A stretch of DNA of 64,000 bases from GH45 sp046704385 (GTDB lineage Bacteria; Bacteroidota; Bacteroidia; Bacteroidales; SZUA-534): the NCBI GenBank assembly GCA_046704385.1, contig JBJKSB010000009.1, forward strand, positions 62,001 through 126,000, read 5' to 3'. Positions 31,512 through 40,479 of this stretch are shown here, one piece after another. Positions within the stretch are counted from its first letter, which is position 1. The number at the start of each line of letters is the position of its first letter. The notes beneath the pieces were generated by a model. The model had not been told where the DNA came from and did not search any database. It saw nothing but the letters and a program-made list of their open reading frames with translations. The position numbers and the translations under genes are program-made.

Positions 31512-33959
31512 GTGAGTAGATTTCTATTGATTTTAGTTGCCTTTTTTTTGCAGGCATTTGCTGTAATTGGTCAGGTTAGTTATGTACAGGGAGTTGTGCA
31601 TGATGAAGACGGGGAACCGCTCGAATTAATAAATGTAACTGTTAAAGGAGAACCAGTTGGTACTTATACAAATGAGAAAGGTTTTTATAAACTGGAACTA
31701 AAACCAGACACATTATATACTATTGTCTTTTCCAGTATTACTCATAATTATTCGGAAGAAAATGTAATTTTAAAAAAAGGAGAGCAAAAAAAACTGGATA
31801 TTTCCCTTAAAGGAAAATCTGAGCAGTTGGATGAAGTTGAAATTGAGGATAAGCAGGTTCGTAAATCCACTCTGACCCGGCTCGATCCCAAAATTATGTC
31901 AGTGATTCCTGAAGCTTCGGGGAATATAGAGGGATTGATAAAAACTTTGCCGGGAGTTTCGTCGAATAATGAACTGAGTTCTCAATACTCGGTACGTGGA
32001 GGTAATTTTGATGAGAATCTTGTTTACGTGAATGATATCCAGATTTACCGTCCGTTTTTAATACGGTCGGGGCAGCAGGAGGGGATGAGCTTTGTGAATT
32101 CGGATATGGTATCATCCATATTGTTCTCTGCCGGCGGATTTGATGCTAAATATGGAGATAAAATGTCTTCAGTACTTGATATCAGGTATAAAAAGCCTAC
32201 AGAATGGGGTGGGGCAGTATCGGGTAGCTTGCTGGGCGGATCAGTTATGTTGCAGGGAAAGTCGAAGAATAATAAATTCACTCATATTTCAGGGATCAGG
32301 TACAAATCAACAAAGTATTTGTTAAATTCACTTCCAACCTCTGGTAACTATGATCCACGTTTTCTCGATTTTCAAACCTATCTTACCTACTCCTTTAGTA
32401 AAAAATTTGAAGTAAGCTTTTTGGGTAATTATGCCAATAATTCGTTCACTTTTGTCCCTGAAAGCGGAAAAACAAGATTTGGTACGGTAAATACTGCACT
32501 GCAGCTGGATATGTTTTATGATGGAAAGGAGGTTGATCAATACAAAACCGGGACAGGCGCATTGGCATTTACTTACAAACCCAGCGAACAGCTTGAGCTA
32601 AAATTTATAACCTCGCAATTTATAACCAATGAGCGTGAAACATTTGATATACAATCGCAATATTATATTAATCAGGTTGACAGCGATTTGGGTTCAAAAA
32701 CACTTGGGGATAGTATTGAGAATTTAGGTTATGGTACCTATCTGGAACATGCCCGAAATTATTTATATGCAACCATTTTTAGTACCGAACATAAAGGGAT
32801 TTTCCATACAGGTATTCAAAACTGGCAGTGGGGAATTAAAGGTCAGCGCGAACTTATTGATGATAACATTTCCGAATGGACTATGATTGATTCGGCCAAT
32901 TATTCAAGGCCTTATACCGACACTGTAGTTGGGTTGTGGTATCGATTAAGGGCTAAAAATAATTTACTTTCGTTGCGATATAGCGGCTTTGTACAGAACA
33001 CACTTACCTATGATATTTTATCGAATGAGTTGAATATTACTGCCGGAGTCAGAGCATCATACTGGGATTATAATAATGAATTTATTGTCAGCCCTCGTGC
33101 AAATGTCGCATTAAAGCCTGCTTGGGAAAAAGATTTTGTTTTCAGATTTTCAACCGGAATTTATTATCAGCCCCCTTTCTATAAAGAAATGCGTTCCATG
33201 GAAGGTGAGTTAAATAACCATATAAAATCGCAAAAATCAGTACACTTTGTGCTGGGTAGCGATTATAATTTTATGGCCTGGGGTCGGCCATTCAAATTCG
33301 TAACAGAGGCTTATTACAAAATTTTATCCAATCTGATTTATTATACTGTTGATAATGTAAGGATATTATATTCAGGAAAAAACGATGAGGATGGCTATGC
33401 CATGGGTATCGATATGAAAGTGAACGGCGAATTTGTAAAAGGCGTTGATTCCTGGTTAAGTGTTTCAGTAATGCGTACTCAGGAAGATTTATGGAATGAT
33501 TCGCGGGTAATTTCTGTTAATGATAGTACACAGGAGACTATTTATCCGGGTTATATGCCTCGCCCATCTGATCAGCGGGTGAATGTAGGTATTTTCTTTC
33601 AGGATTATTTTCCACACCGCCCTGACTGGAAAATGCATATGCAAATTAATTTTGGTACAGGTCTGCCCTTTAATGCACCAAATTATTTATGGCGGAGCGA
33701 TAAATTACGCATGAAATCATACCAAAGGGTCGATCTGGGATTTTCTAAAATACTAAAACGATCTGATAAAATATATCCCAAGGGAAGTATGTTGTGCTAT
33801 GTAAAAGATGCATGGATAAGTGCTGAAGTATTTAATCTTTTAGACAGAGCCAACACCATTTCGCAGGAATGGGTAACTGATTATAACGGAAGGATGTACG
33901 CTGTTGATAATAGTCTTACCAAAAGAAGGATAAATGTGAAGTTGATAGTCACTTTTTAA
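31512..33959 (+). CDS. TonB-dependent receptor with carboxypeptidase-like N-terminal domain
   Basis: The 815-residue outer-membrane protein starts at GTG, with a signal peptide ending at about residue 21 (FLLILVAFFLQAFAVIGQ). Residues about 22-105 form a CarboxypepD_reg-like domain (VVHDEDGEPLELINVTVKGE), about 120-225 the plug (YSVRGGNFDENLVYVNDIQI), and the rest a 22-strand-type barrel ending in RINVKLIVTF with a terminal Phe. It is shorter than SusC proteins and has no SusD neighbour, so a glycan-uptake role is not indicated. The BatA/VWA gene follows after 14 bases, so the two are probably co-transcribed. Confidence 0.92.
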   Translation: MSRFLLILVAFFLQAFAVIGQVSYVQGVVHDEDGEPLELINVTVKGEPVGTYTNEKGFYKLELKPDTLYTIVFSSITHNYSEENVILKKGEQKKLDISLKGKSEQLDEVEIEDKQVRKSTLTRLDPKIMSVIPEASGNIEGLIKTLPGVSSNNELSSQYSVRGGNFDENLVYVNDIQIYRPFLIRSGQQEGMSFVNSDMVSSILFSAGGFDAKYGDKMSSVLDIRYKKPTEWGGAVSGSLLGGSVMLQGKSKNNKFTHISGIRYKSTKYLLNSLPTSGNYDPRFLDFQTYLTYSFSKKFEVSFLGNYANNSFTFVPESGKTRFGTVNTALQLDMFYDGKEVDQYKTGTGALAFTYKPSEQLELKFITSQFITNERETFDIQSQYYINQVDSDLGSKTLGDSIENLGYGTYLEHARNYLYATIFSTEHKGIFHTGIQNWQWGIKGQRELIDDNISEWTMIDSANYSRPYTDTVVGLWYRLRAKNNLLSLRYSGFVQNTLTYDILSNELNITAGVRASYWDYNNEFIVSPRANVALKPAWEKDFVFRFSTGIYYQPPFYKEMRSMEGELNNHIKSQKSVHFVLGSDYNFMAWGRPFKFVTEAYYKILSNLIYYTVDNVRILYSGKNDEDGYAMGIDMKVNGEFVKGVDSWLSVSVMRTQEDLWNDSRVISVNDSTQETIYPGYMPRPSDQRVNVGIFFQDYFPHRPDWKMHMQINFGTGLPFNAPNYLWRSDKLRMKSYQRVDLGFSKILKRSDKIYPKGSMLCYVKDAWISAEVFNLLDRANTISQEWVTDYNGRMYAVDNSLTKRRINVKLIVTF

Positions 33960-33973
33960 ACGGGTTTAAGCTT

Positions 33974-36016
33974 ATGCAATTTTTATATCCAAAAATATTG
34001 TGGGCATTATCTGCACTTGCCATTCCTGTTATTATCCATCTTTTTAACTTTCGTCGATACAAAACGGTTTATTTTAGTAATGTTGCATTTTTGCAAAATA
34101 TCCGGAAAGAGGTCAAATCAAGGTCTACTTTAAAAAATTTGCTGATTTTATTACTCAGGTTAATTGCCATAGCCAGCATTGTCCTTGTTTTTGCACATCC
34201 CTATATTCCCGTTGGACAAAATACCAAAATAGCCAAGATTCCATATGTGGCGGTTTATATCGATAATTCATTTAGCATGGATGCGGAAGGCAAACATGGA
34301 ATTCTTTTAGAATCAGCAAAGGTAAAAGCTAAGGAATTAACCACTGCTCTGCCCGGTAATACCAGGTATTTGTTAATTACCAATGAATTTGCATTGCTCC
34401 ATCAGCGATATGTTAGCAGCGATCAGTTTGTCGATTGGGTTTCACAAATTCAAAGTTGCCATATTGTCCGGAGTTTTAATGATGTAATGCAAAAAGCTTC
34501 AGCTTTACTTCCCCACTTAGATTCAGGAGTGATTAATACGATTTATTTACTTTCTGATTTTCAAAAAAATATAGTTGGTAGTTTGCCACTTAAAGTACCT
34601 AAAAATTTGAATGTTATTGCGTTGCCTTTTTCAGGACAGGAAAATACCAATTTATATATCGACTCGTTATGGTTTGAATCACCCGATCATTACAAAGGAA
34701 AACTGGAGAACCTGCATATTACCATCCGCAATAATTCAACAGAAGATTTTAATGATATTCCACTTCAATTAACGATTAATGATTCATTAAGGTCGTCGCA
34801 GGTATTCAACATCACTGCAAACGAGAAGGTTGAGAAAATTGTTCCTTTTACCCAATGGGAACCGGGTTTAATTGAAGGCCATGTTGATATTACCGATTAT
34901 CCGATTACGTTTGACAATACGCTTTATTTTAATTATACCCTAAATGAAAAGATTCCTGTACTAATTATAAATGAGTCAGGGAACAACGACTATTTTAGTG
35001 CCTTATATTCTGATGATGAAAATATTCAGGCAGTTTCGGTTCAATCTACAAATATACCTTACAATAAACTGGAATCGTATCAATTGATTATTGTAAATCA
35101 ACTTCAGAATTTATCATCTGGTTTAATAAACGAACTGTACCAATTTATGAAAAAGGGAGGTTCATTAATTTTTATTCCGGGAATAAACTCTGATGATCCT
35201 GGTTATCAGAGTTTTTATAAATTATTGCCCGGCATTACATTAGGCAATATTCTTGAACAGGAAGGAACTATCTCACATATCGACTGGAAAAGTGATTTGC
35301 TGAAAACGGCTGTAAACGCAGATTTATCCGATGTAAAATATCCCAGTTATAAAAAAATCTATCCCGTACAAATAGGAGTTAGGTCTACTGGTAAATCCAT
35401 ACTGGCTGACCAATCAGGAAATCCGGTACTGGTTCGTATTCCGGTTAAATCGGGCAAATGTTACCTGTCAACTATTCCGCTAGATCCTGATATCACTGAT
35501 TTTGGAACCCATCCTTTATTTGTTCCTTTATTTTATAATATGGCCTTGTTTGCATCCACTTCCAGTAAAAATTTTAGTTGGATAAAGCCGGGGGTAGTAT
35601 GTAAGATTAAGCGAATGTCAAAAGATGGAATCTCATTACGATTATTGGAAAAATCTACGGGGAAAGAACTTATTCCGCCTTATCACGTTATGCAGGACGA
35701 AATACTGATCAATCCGGATATCAATTCATTATCAGCTGGCTCATTTGGGGTTTATTCCGGCTCGAACTTGGTTGACTACCTGTCGTTTAATTATGATCGA
35801 TCCGAAAGTGATTTGCGATGTTATTCAAGTGATGAAATTCCTGAATTATTTGGAATTACTCCATCAAAAGTTATAAAGGTTTTTGATCCATTTAGTCAGG
35901 AGACAGACAGACAAATAAATCAGCAGAATCAGGGTAAGCCGCTTGTAACCTGGTTCATTTGGTTGGCTTTATTTGCTTTGTTGGTTGAGATGCTGATTCT
36001 GCGTTTTCTTCGTTGA
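33974..36016 (+). CDS. BatA-type two-helix/VWA-like membrane protein
   Basis: The 680-residue protein opens with the aerotolerance-regulator (BatA) N-terminal module: helix 1 about residues 5-22, then FRRYKTVYFSNVAFLQNI, and helix 2 about 55-75. A von Willebrand A-like domain follows (about 88-240) with the metal-site motif DNSFSMD, which fits DxSxS. A later part, LIIVNQLQNLSSGLINELYQF followed by KKGGSLIFIPG (about 375-405), resembles a GATase1-like/DUF4159-type domain. The C-terminus ends in a third helix (about 650-676). The protein is probably a membrane-anchored periplasmic assembly factor. Its target is unknown; the receptor gene upstream is a candidate partner. Confidence 0.82.
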   Translation: MQFLYPKILWALSALAIPVIIHLFNFRRYKTVYFSNVAFLQNIRKEVKSRSTLKNLLILLLRLIAIASIVLVFAHPYIPVGQNTKIAKIPYVAVYIDNSFSMDAEGKHGILLESAKVKAKELTTALPGNTRYLLITNEFALLHQRYVSSDQFVDWVSQIQSCHIVRSFNDVMQKASALLPHLDSGVINTIYLLSDFQKNIVGSLPLKVPKNLNVIALPFSGQENTNLYIDSLWFESPDHYKGKLENLHITIRNNSTEDFNDIPLQLTINDSLRSSQVFNITANEKVEKIVPFTQWEPGLIEGHVDITDYPITFDNTLYFNYTLNEKIPVLIINESGNNDYFSALYSDDENIQAVSVQSTNIPYNKLESYQLIIVNQLQNLSSGLINELYQFMKKGGSLIFIPGINSDDPGYQSFYKLLPGITLGNILEQEGTISHIDWKSDLLKTAVNADLSDVKYPSYKKIYPVQIGVRSTGKSILADQSGNPVLVRIPVKSGKCYLSTIPLDPDITDFGTHPLFVPLFYNMALFASTSSKNFSWIKPGVVCKIKRMSKDGISLRLLEKSTGKELIPPYHVMQDEILINPDINSLSAGSFGVYSGSNLVDYLSFNYDRSESDLRCYSSDEIPELFGITPSKVIKVFDPFSQETDRQINQQNQGKPLVTWFIWLALFALLVEMLILRFLR

Positions 36017-36043
36017 CCAAATTAAGTGTAGATACTATAAAAA

Positions 36044-36165
36044 GGGACTTTCCAAAAAGATATCAAAACTGTCATTGCGAACGAAGTGAAGCAATCTCTT
36101 TTATATAAGATTACTTCGTTGTACCTCCTCGCAATGACTCACAAAGTTTCTTATTTGGACAGTCC
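36044..36165. repeat. REP/MITE-like palindromic element (~122 bp)
   Basis: Outer arms GGGACTTTCCAAA and TTTGGACAGTCC are inverted with one mismatch, and inner arms GTCATTGCGA and TCGCAATGAC are perfect inverted repeats, with GAAGTGAAGCAATCT facing AGATTACTTCG further in. The inner GTCATTGCGAACGAAGTGAAGC-type sequence is a widely seen bacterial dispersed repeat. It lies between the BatA-like gene (+) and the convergent RDD gene. There is no ORF inside, so any mobility would depend on a transposase elsewhere. Confidence 0.75.
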
Positions 36166-36188
36166 ACAGTTATAAAATAAATTCCTTT

Positions 36189-36764
36189 TTATTCTGATGG
36201 AGGTGTAAATAAAGGTTGTGCTGCGGTTCCATCTTCAAGTTCACTTTTCCTGAAAACAGCAGTTTTGGCGATCATGTCATGAAAGGCAAGTTTATTTTCA
36301 CCTAATACAAAAAAACATCCTATAACAATTACCAAACCTAAAACAGATCCAATGGAATTTATGGTAGAAACCATAGCAGCAAAACCAATTAATCCAAATA
36401 TTGAACTAATATTCTTAATAGCAAAGCGTAACATGAATTTTCCCTGGTCAGCCTGGGTTCCATCCTGATTCCCAATTTTAAGGCCAAGCATAAGTTTTCC
36501 AACAGTGTAACCTAAAAATCCTTCAACCAGATTGTAAATAAATGAAACAATTACTACCGCCACAGGAAAAATAATTGATAAGGTCCACATTAGTGGTTTT
36601 GCCGATAATGCATCTATTTGTTGATCGGTCATTTTTGAAAAATCGACAAACCGTTCAAAAAAATCTCCTGTAACACTGGCCAGTATATAAGCCAGGCCTA
36701 AAATAAATACAAAGTCAATTAAGTAGGCACCAAGCCGCCTTCCGAATCCAATTCTTTTTTCCAT
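36189..36764 (-). CDS. RDD-family membrane protein
   Basis: The 191-residue protein has the family's opening RRLGAYLIDFVFILGLAYIL, with the Arg and Asp-Asp-like positions that name the family (here R..D), three membrane segments (about 12-30, 55-80, 125-150) and TVGKLMLGLKIGNQDGTQAD (about 90-109). RDD proteins are small integral membrane proteins, some implicated in Na+/H+ exchange, without a general function. It stands alone, with the palindromic repeat downstream. Confidence 0.85.
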   Translation of the reverse strand: MEKRIGFGRRLGAYLIDFVFILGLAYILASVTGDFFERFVDFSKMTDQQIDALSAKPLMWTLSIIFPVAVVIVSFIYNLVEGFLGYTVGKLMLGLKIGNQDGTQADQGKFMLRFAIKNISSIFGLIGFAAMVSTINSIGSVLGLVIVIGCFFVLGENKLAFHDMIAKTAVFRKSELEDGTAAQPLFTPPSE

Positions 36765-36911
36765 AATTAAATAATTATTAAGTTGATTATAGTTTTTACA
36801 TTATAGTATTTTGACTCTATCTGTTTTACATAGTTACAAATAAATATTTGATTACATTGAATTTTATATTAACTTTCACTAACAAATTAATTATCAACTA
36901 AAACAATTATT

Positions 36912-37352
36912 ATGGAAGCATTATTAGCATTAGGAACAGCCTTCATGGTGTTTGGCTTACTTGTAATGGTATTTATGATTATTGCATTGTGGTTTTTGTT
37001 TGTAAAGGCCGGAGAACCCGGTTGGGCAGCCATTATCCCCATTTACAATATTCTTATTTGGCTTAAAGTTGCCGGAAAACCCTGGTGGTGGATTTTTGCC
37101 ATTCTTTTGAATTTTATCCCTGTGGTGGGATCAATTTTAGTATTGGTATGGGCCATTTTGGTATGGCATGGAATATCAAAGAATTTTGGCAAGGATGCCG
37201 GCTATACCGTGGGATTAGTTTTATTACCATTTGTTTTTGTACCTATCTTAGCCTGGGGCGATGCGGTGTATCAAACTGTTACCGCCGGATCTGAAGCACC
37301 TGAACCAGAATCGCCTCCTGTTGAAAGTGAGGAACCAAAATCAGAAGAATAA
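36912..37352 (+). CDS. DUF5684-type small membrane protein
   Basis: A 146-residue protein with three to four membrane helices (about 8-35, 57-80, 95-115) and the signature KAGEPGWAAIIPIYNI then LKVAGKPWWW and IPVVGSI, which is the DUF5684/small-helical membrane family. The last 20 residues are acidic and proline-rich (PEPESPPVESEEPKSEE). The role is unknown. It is followed by a clear terminator. Confidence 0.82.
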   Translation: MEALLALGTAFMVFGLLVMVFMIIALWFLFVKAGEPGWAAIIPIYNILIWLKVAGKPWWWIFAILLNFIPVVGSILVLVWAILVWHGISKNFGKDAGYTVGLVLLPFVFVPILAWGDAVYQTVTAGSEAPEPESPPVESEEPKSEE

Positions 37353-37375
37353 TTTTACCGATTTATAGATATTTG

Positions 37376-37406
37376 AAAACCTGTTGACTACTCAGCAGGT
37401 TTTTTT
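37376..37406 (+). terminator. Terminator after the DUF5684 gene
   Basis: AAAACCTGTTGA and TCAGCAGGTTTT pair over twelve positions with one G-U, a CTAC loop, and a run of T after the stem. This is a canonical intrinsic terminator. Confidence 0.85.
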
Positions 37407-37629
37407 TATATCTGTGGTAGTATATGTAAAGAATTTTTGGTATTTGAACAAAATGGATTGACCAAGTATGATAAATAACATCAATTTACACTAATTAACA
37501 TATAATCAATAATATATGTCGATCTGCCAGACGTGTTATTTTTTGTGGATTCATTGAAAAAATTGTATTGAATTCTTAACCTTGCATTTGAAAATTCGTA
37601 ATTATTAATTTCATTAAAAAATTGAAGTT

Positions 37630-38850
37630 ATGGCAAAAATGACTGCACAAGATTTCATGGAAAGGGAATCAAAATACGGGGCACATAATTATCATCCCCT
37701 GCCGGTTGTACTCGATAAAGGTGAAGGCGCATATGTTTGGGATACTGACGGGAAACGATATTTTGATTTTTTATCAGCTTATTCGGCGGTAAACCAGGGA
37801 CATTGTCATCCCAAAATTGTTAATGCAATGGTTGAACAGGCACAAAAACTGACATTAACCTCACGGGCTTTTTATAACAGTTCATTAGGAGAGTTTGAAG
37901 AGTTTGTTACCAAATATTTTGGTTATGATAAGGTTTTACCCATGAATACTGGTGCCGAGGCCGATGAAACTGCGCTTAAGCTTTGTCGTAAATGGGGTTA
38001 TACAAAAAAAGGGATTCCTGCAAACCAGGCGAAAATAATTTGCTGCAACGAAAACTTCCATGGGCGAACTATTACTATCGTTTCAATGAGTACCGATCCT
38101 GATGCTTACGAAGGTTTTGGCCCATATACCCCAGGTTTTTTAAAAATACCTTATAACGATATTGAGGCACTTGAAAAAGAGATTAGCGACCCGAATGTTG
38201 CAGGATTTTTAGTGGAACCGATCCAGGGCGAAGCCGGGGTTTTTGTTCCTGATGAGGGTTATTTAAAAAAGGCATATGATTTATGTAAAAAGCATAATGT
38301 ACTTTTTATTGCCGATGAGGTTCAAACCGGAATTGCCCGTACCGGAAAGTTACTTGCTGTTGAACATGAGGGAGTAAGGCCTGATGTGCTTATTCTGGGT
38401 AAAGCCATTTCAGGCGGTGTTTTACCGGTTTCCTGCGTACTTGCCGATGATGATATTATGCTTTGTATTAAGCCTGGGGAACACGGATCAACTTTCGGTG
38501 GCAACCCGGTTGCAGCAAAAGTAGCCATTGCAGCTCTTGAGGTGGTTAGAGATGAAAAACTGGCCGAAAACGCAGAACGTTTAGGTAAAATTTTCCGTGA
38601 TGAATTCACCAGTATAAAATCGGATATGATTGAACTGGTTCGGGGAAAAGGTTTGCTTAATGCAGTGGTAATCAAGCCTAAGAATGGAAAAACCGCGTGG
38701 GATGTGTGCGTGGCAATGAAAGATAACGGATTGTTGGCTAAACCTACTCACGGACATATTATCCGGTTTGCGCCTCCGTTGACTATTACCGAAGAACAAT
38801 TGCGTGAAGCCATGAGCATTATTAAGGATACCTTCAAACAATTTGAATAA
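37630..38850 (+). CDS. rocD: Ornithine--oxo-acid aminotransferase
   Basis: The 406-residue class III PLP aminotransferase interconverts ornithine and 2-oxoglutarate with glutamate semialdehyde and glutamate (arginine/proline metabolism). It shows the family beginning ERESKYGAHNYHPLPVVLDK, the cofactor phosphate site NTGAEADETALKLCRKWGY (about 101-119), FIADEVQTGIARTGK and the catalytic Lys in ILGKAISGGVLPVS (about residue 257). GSTFGGNPVAAKVA follows. The length and motifs match ornithine aminotransferase rather than acetylornithine aminotransferase. The gene is monocistronic, with a terminator 10 bases after the stop. Confidence 0.94.
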   Translation: MAKMTAQDFMERESKYGAHNYHPLPVVLDKGEGAYVWDTDGKRYFDFLSAYSAVNQGHCHPKIVNAMVEQAQKLTLTSRAFYNSSLGEFEEFVTKYFGYDKVLPMNTGAEADETALKLCRKWGYTKKGIPANQAKIICCNENFHGRTITIVSMSTDPDAYEGFGPYTPGFLKIPYNDIEALEKEISDPNVAGFLVEPIQGEAGVFVPDEGYLKKAYDLCKKHNVLFIADEVQTGIARTGKLLAVEHEGVRPDVLILGKAISGGVLPVSCVLADDDIMLCIKPGEHGSTFGGNPVAAKVAIAALEVVRDEKLAENAERLGKIFRDEFTSIKSDMIELVRGKGLLNAVVIKPKNGKTAWDVCVAMKDNGLLAKPTHGHIIRFAPPLTITEEQLREAMSIIKDTFKQFE

Positions 38851-38859
38851 AAACATAAA

Positions 38860-38893
38860 AAGGGGTACCAGACACGGTATCCCTTATTTTTTA
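38860..38893 (+). terminator. Terminator after rocD
   Basis: AAGGGGTACC and GGTATCCCTT form a ten-base-pair stem with one G-U, an AGACAC loop, and ATTTTTTAT beyond. It follows the rocD stop directly. Confidence 0.8.
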
Positions 38894-39047
38894 TAAGGCA
38901 ATTAAACAAAAATTAAATATATAGGTTATCATTGTGTTTATCGGTTTAGCTTTTATAAATTTGGGTTACAAACCTGATTCATGATAAAAGAAGTTCTCAG
39001 TAGTAATAAAAACGCAACAATTTAAACATTTAAAAATTTTACAATTT

Positions 39048-39482
39048 ATGCCTGGTTTAAATACCATTTACAGAATGTTTATTCTTTTTTTATTAGTTTT
39101 GAATACGCTTGTGACCCATGCTCAGTGTGATGATAAAAAAGAATATGATGTTTTTAATGATACCCTGTTGGTAATCAGTGATAAAAATATAAATACTGAA
39201 CGGATATTTATGAAACGTGAGGAAATAGTTAATGCTGATACCTTTCGTATTAATCAAAAAGGATTAACAATTGTCAGTTTTACTATGTCGGCCATTACAT
39301 TAGGAAATTCCGTTGAGCTTGTTACTGACAAACCTATTTTATCAACAGCCATGCGCAATGAGATATTAAATAAGCAATGGAATTATAAGTTTATTTACAT
39401 AAAAAATATAAATTTACAAACCAAAGATGGACGAACGGTTCATCCATCCATGAGGACATTGAAAATTATTTTCAGTAATTGA
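39048..39482 (+). CDS. Small secreted protein resembling a lone GldM C-terminal domain
   Basis: The 144-residue protein has an N-terminal signal (IYRMFILFLLVLNTLVTHAQ) followed by a compact beta-rich part. The end, VSFTMSAITLGNSVELVTDK then WNYKFIYIKNINLQTKDGR and LKIIFSN, closely follows the pattern of the GldM C-terminal domain of the type IX secretion motor. The large GldM periplasmic part and membrane helix are missing, so this would be a single-domain secreted relative. It is the first of three small secreted-protein genes; its stop overlaps the region of the next start. The GldM relation is by pattern and needs a profile search. Confidence 0.6.
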   Translation: MPGLNTIYRMFILFLLVLNTLVTHAQCDDKKEYDVFNDTLLVISDKNINTERIFMKREEIVNADTFRINQKGLTIVSFTMSAITLGNSVELVTDKPILSTAMRNEILNKQWNYKFIYIKNINLQTKDGRTVHPSMRTLKIIFSN

Positions 39483-39493
39483 AAAAGCAGCGT

Positions 39494-40012
39494 ATGAAAG
39501 TGGTGAAACTATTGATATTAGTTGGAATTGTGATACTGTCGGTACAAACGAAGGCACAAAACAATGATTATAAAGTGCGAAAATGTTTTGGGTACCAACG
39601 CGATAGTTGTCATACCAGTGCAAATAAATATTATCAGGTACATGAAGCTTCGCGTAGTGCACTTTTTTTGAAGGGACAAACGTCGCGGACACCGTTAAAA
39701 ATATATAATGGCCGTGATTACAGGATATCGATATGCTGGGATCCTATTTTAGGCAACCGTATATTATTTAAAATTCTTGATGCCAGAACTGAGGATGTCT
39801 TATATGATAATGCTAATGATGATTTTAGCACCGATTTTGAATTTACAGTTACGCAAACCGGTGAAGTTTTAATTGAAGTTACCGTACCCGGGAGTAGTGA
39901 TTTAACTAAGGCCACCAGCAACGATGAACCGCTGTTTTTGGAAAAAGATAAAGAGATGGGTTGTGTTGGTGTTCTTATTGAGCATATGATTACCCCCACC
40001 AAAGGGTTTTAA
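39494..40012 (+). CDS. Small secreted cysteine-containing protein, paralog 1
   Basis: The ATG-started product has 172 residues; an in-frame TTG five codons upstream would overlap the previous stop. A signal peptide ends near KAQNND. The mature part has CFGYQRDSC (two Cys), GRDYRISICWDP, VLYDNANDDF and a C-terminal GCVGVLIEHM ending in GF. The same order of motifs occurs in the next gene, so the two are tandem duplicates. Four conserved cysteines could form two disulfides in the periplasm. The motif GRDYRI..C suggests a beta-sandwich. No known family was recognised. Confidence 0.7.
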   Translation: MKVVKLLILVGIVILSVQTKAQNNDYKVRKCFGYQRDSCHTSANKYYQVHEASRSALFLKGQTSRTPLKIYNGRDYRISICWDPILGNRILFKILDARTEDVLYDNANDDFSTDFEFTVTQTGEVLIEVTVPGSSDLTKATSNDEPLFLEKDKEMGCVGVLIEHMITPTKGF

Positions 40013-40014
40013 TT

Positions 40015-40479
40015 ATGTTTTGTAGGATTGGCTTAGTATCCATTTTATTTTTAACTGCCCTTAATTTGTATTCACAGGAGTGTTTTGAGTACCAAAAATC
40101 AAATTGTATTCCAAAACCCAGTAAATTTGTTTACCAGGAAAACAATGCGAGTGTAAGTTTTTTATTCTCTTCAGGCGAAGAAAGAGAAATACCACTTACT
40201 TTCATGCATGGAAGGGATTACAGGATTACGCTATGTGCCGATAAGGTATTTGACAATATTATTAAGCTGGTTATTAAAAATGAAGATGGAAAAGTCATTT
40301 ATGATAACAGTACACAGAATTTTAACCTGAATTTAGAGTTTACCTGCCGAAAAACTCAGGATGTAACTATTGATGTTGCCGCACCAGATGTTGGTACTGA
40401 AAATAATGATACAGTACTTTATGAAGGTTGTATAGGCCTTTTAATTGAGGATATGAAATCAGTTAAAACCGGTTTTTGA
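40015..40479 (+). CDS. Small secreted cysteine-containing protein, paralog 2
   Basis: This 154-residue product has a signal peptide (SILFLTALNLYSQ) and the same architecture as the previous gene: CFEYQKSNC, HGRDYRITLCAD, VIYDNSTQNF, LEFTCRKT and GCIGLLIEDM ending in GF. It has one extra cysteine (FTC). It starts two bases after the previous stop. Its own last 21 bases overlap the end of the convergent GT4 gene. Divergent but clearly homologous copies in tandem point to duplication. Function is unknown. Confidence 0.7.
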   Translation: MFCRIGLVSILFLTALNLYSQECFEYQKSNCIPKPSKFVYQENNASVSFLFSSGEEREIPLTFMHGRDYRITLCADKVFDNIIKLVIKNEDGKVIYDNSTQNFNLNLEFTCRKTQDVTIDVAAPDVGTENNDTVLYEGCIGLLIEDMKSVKTGF

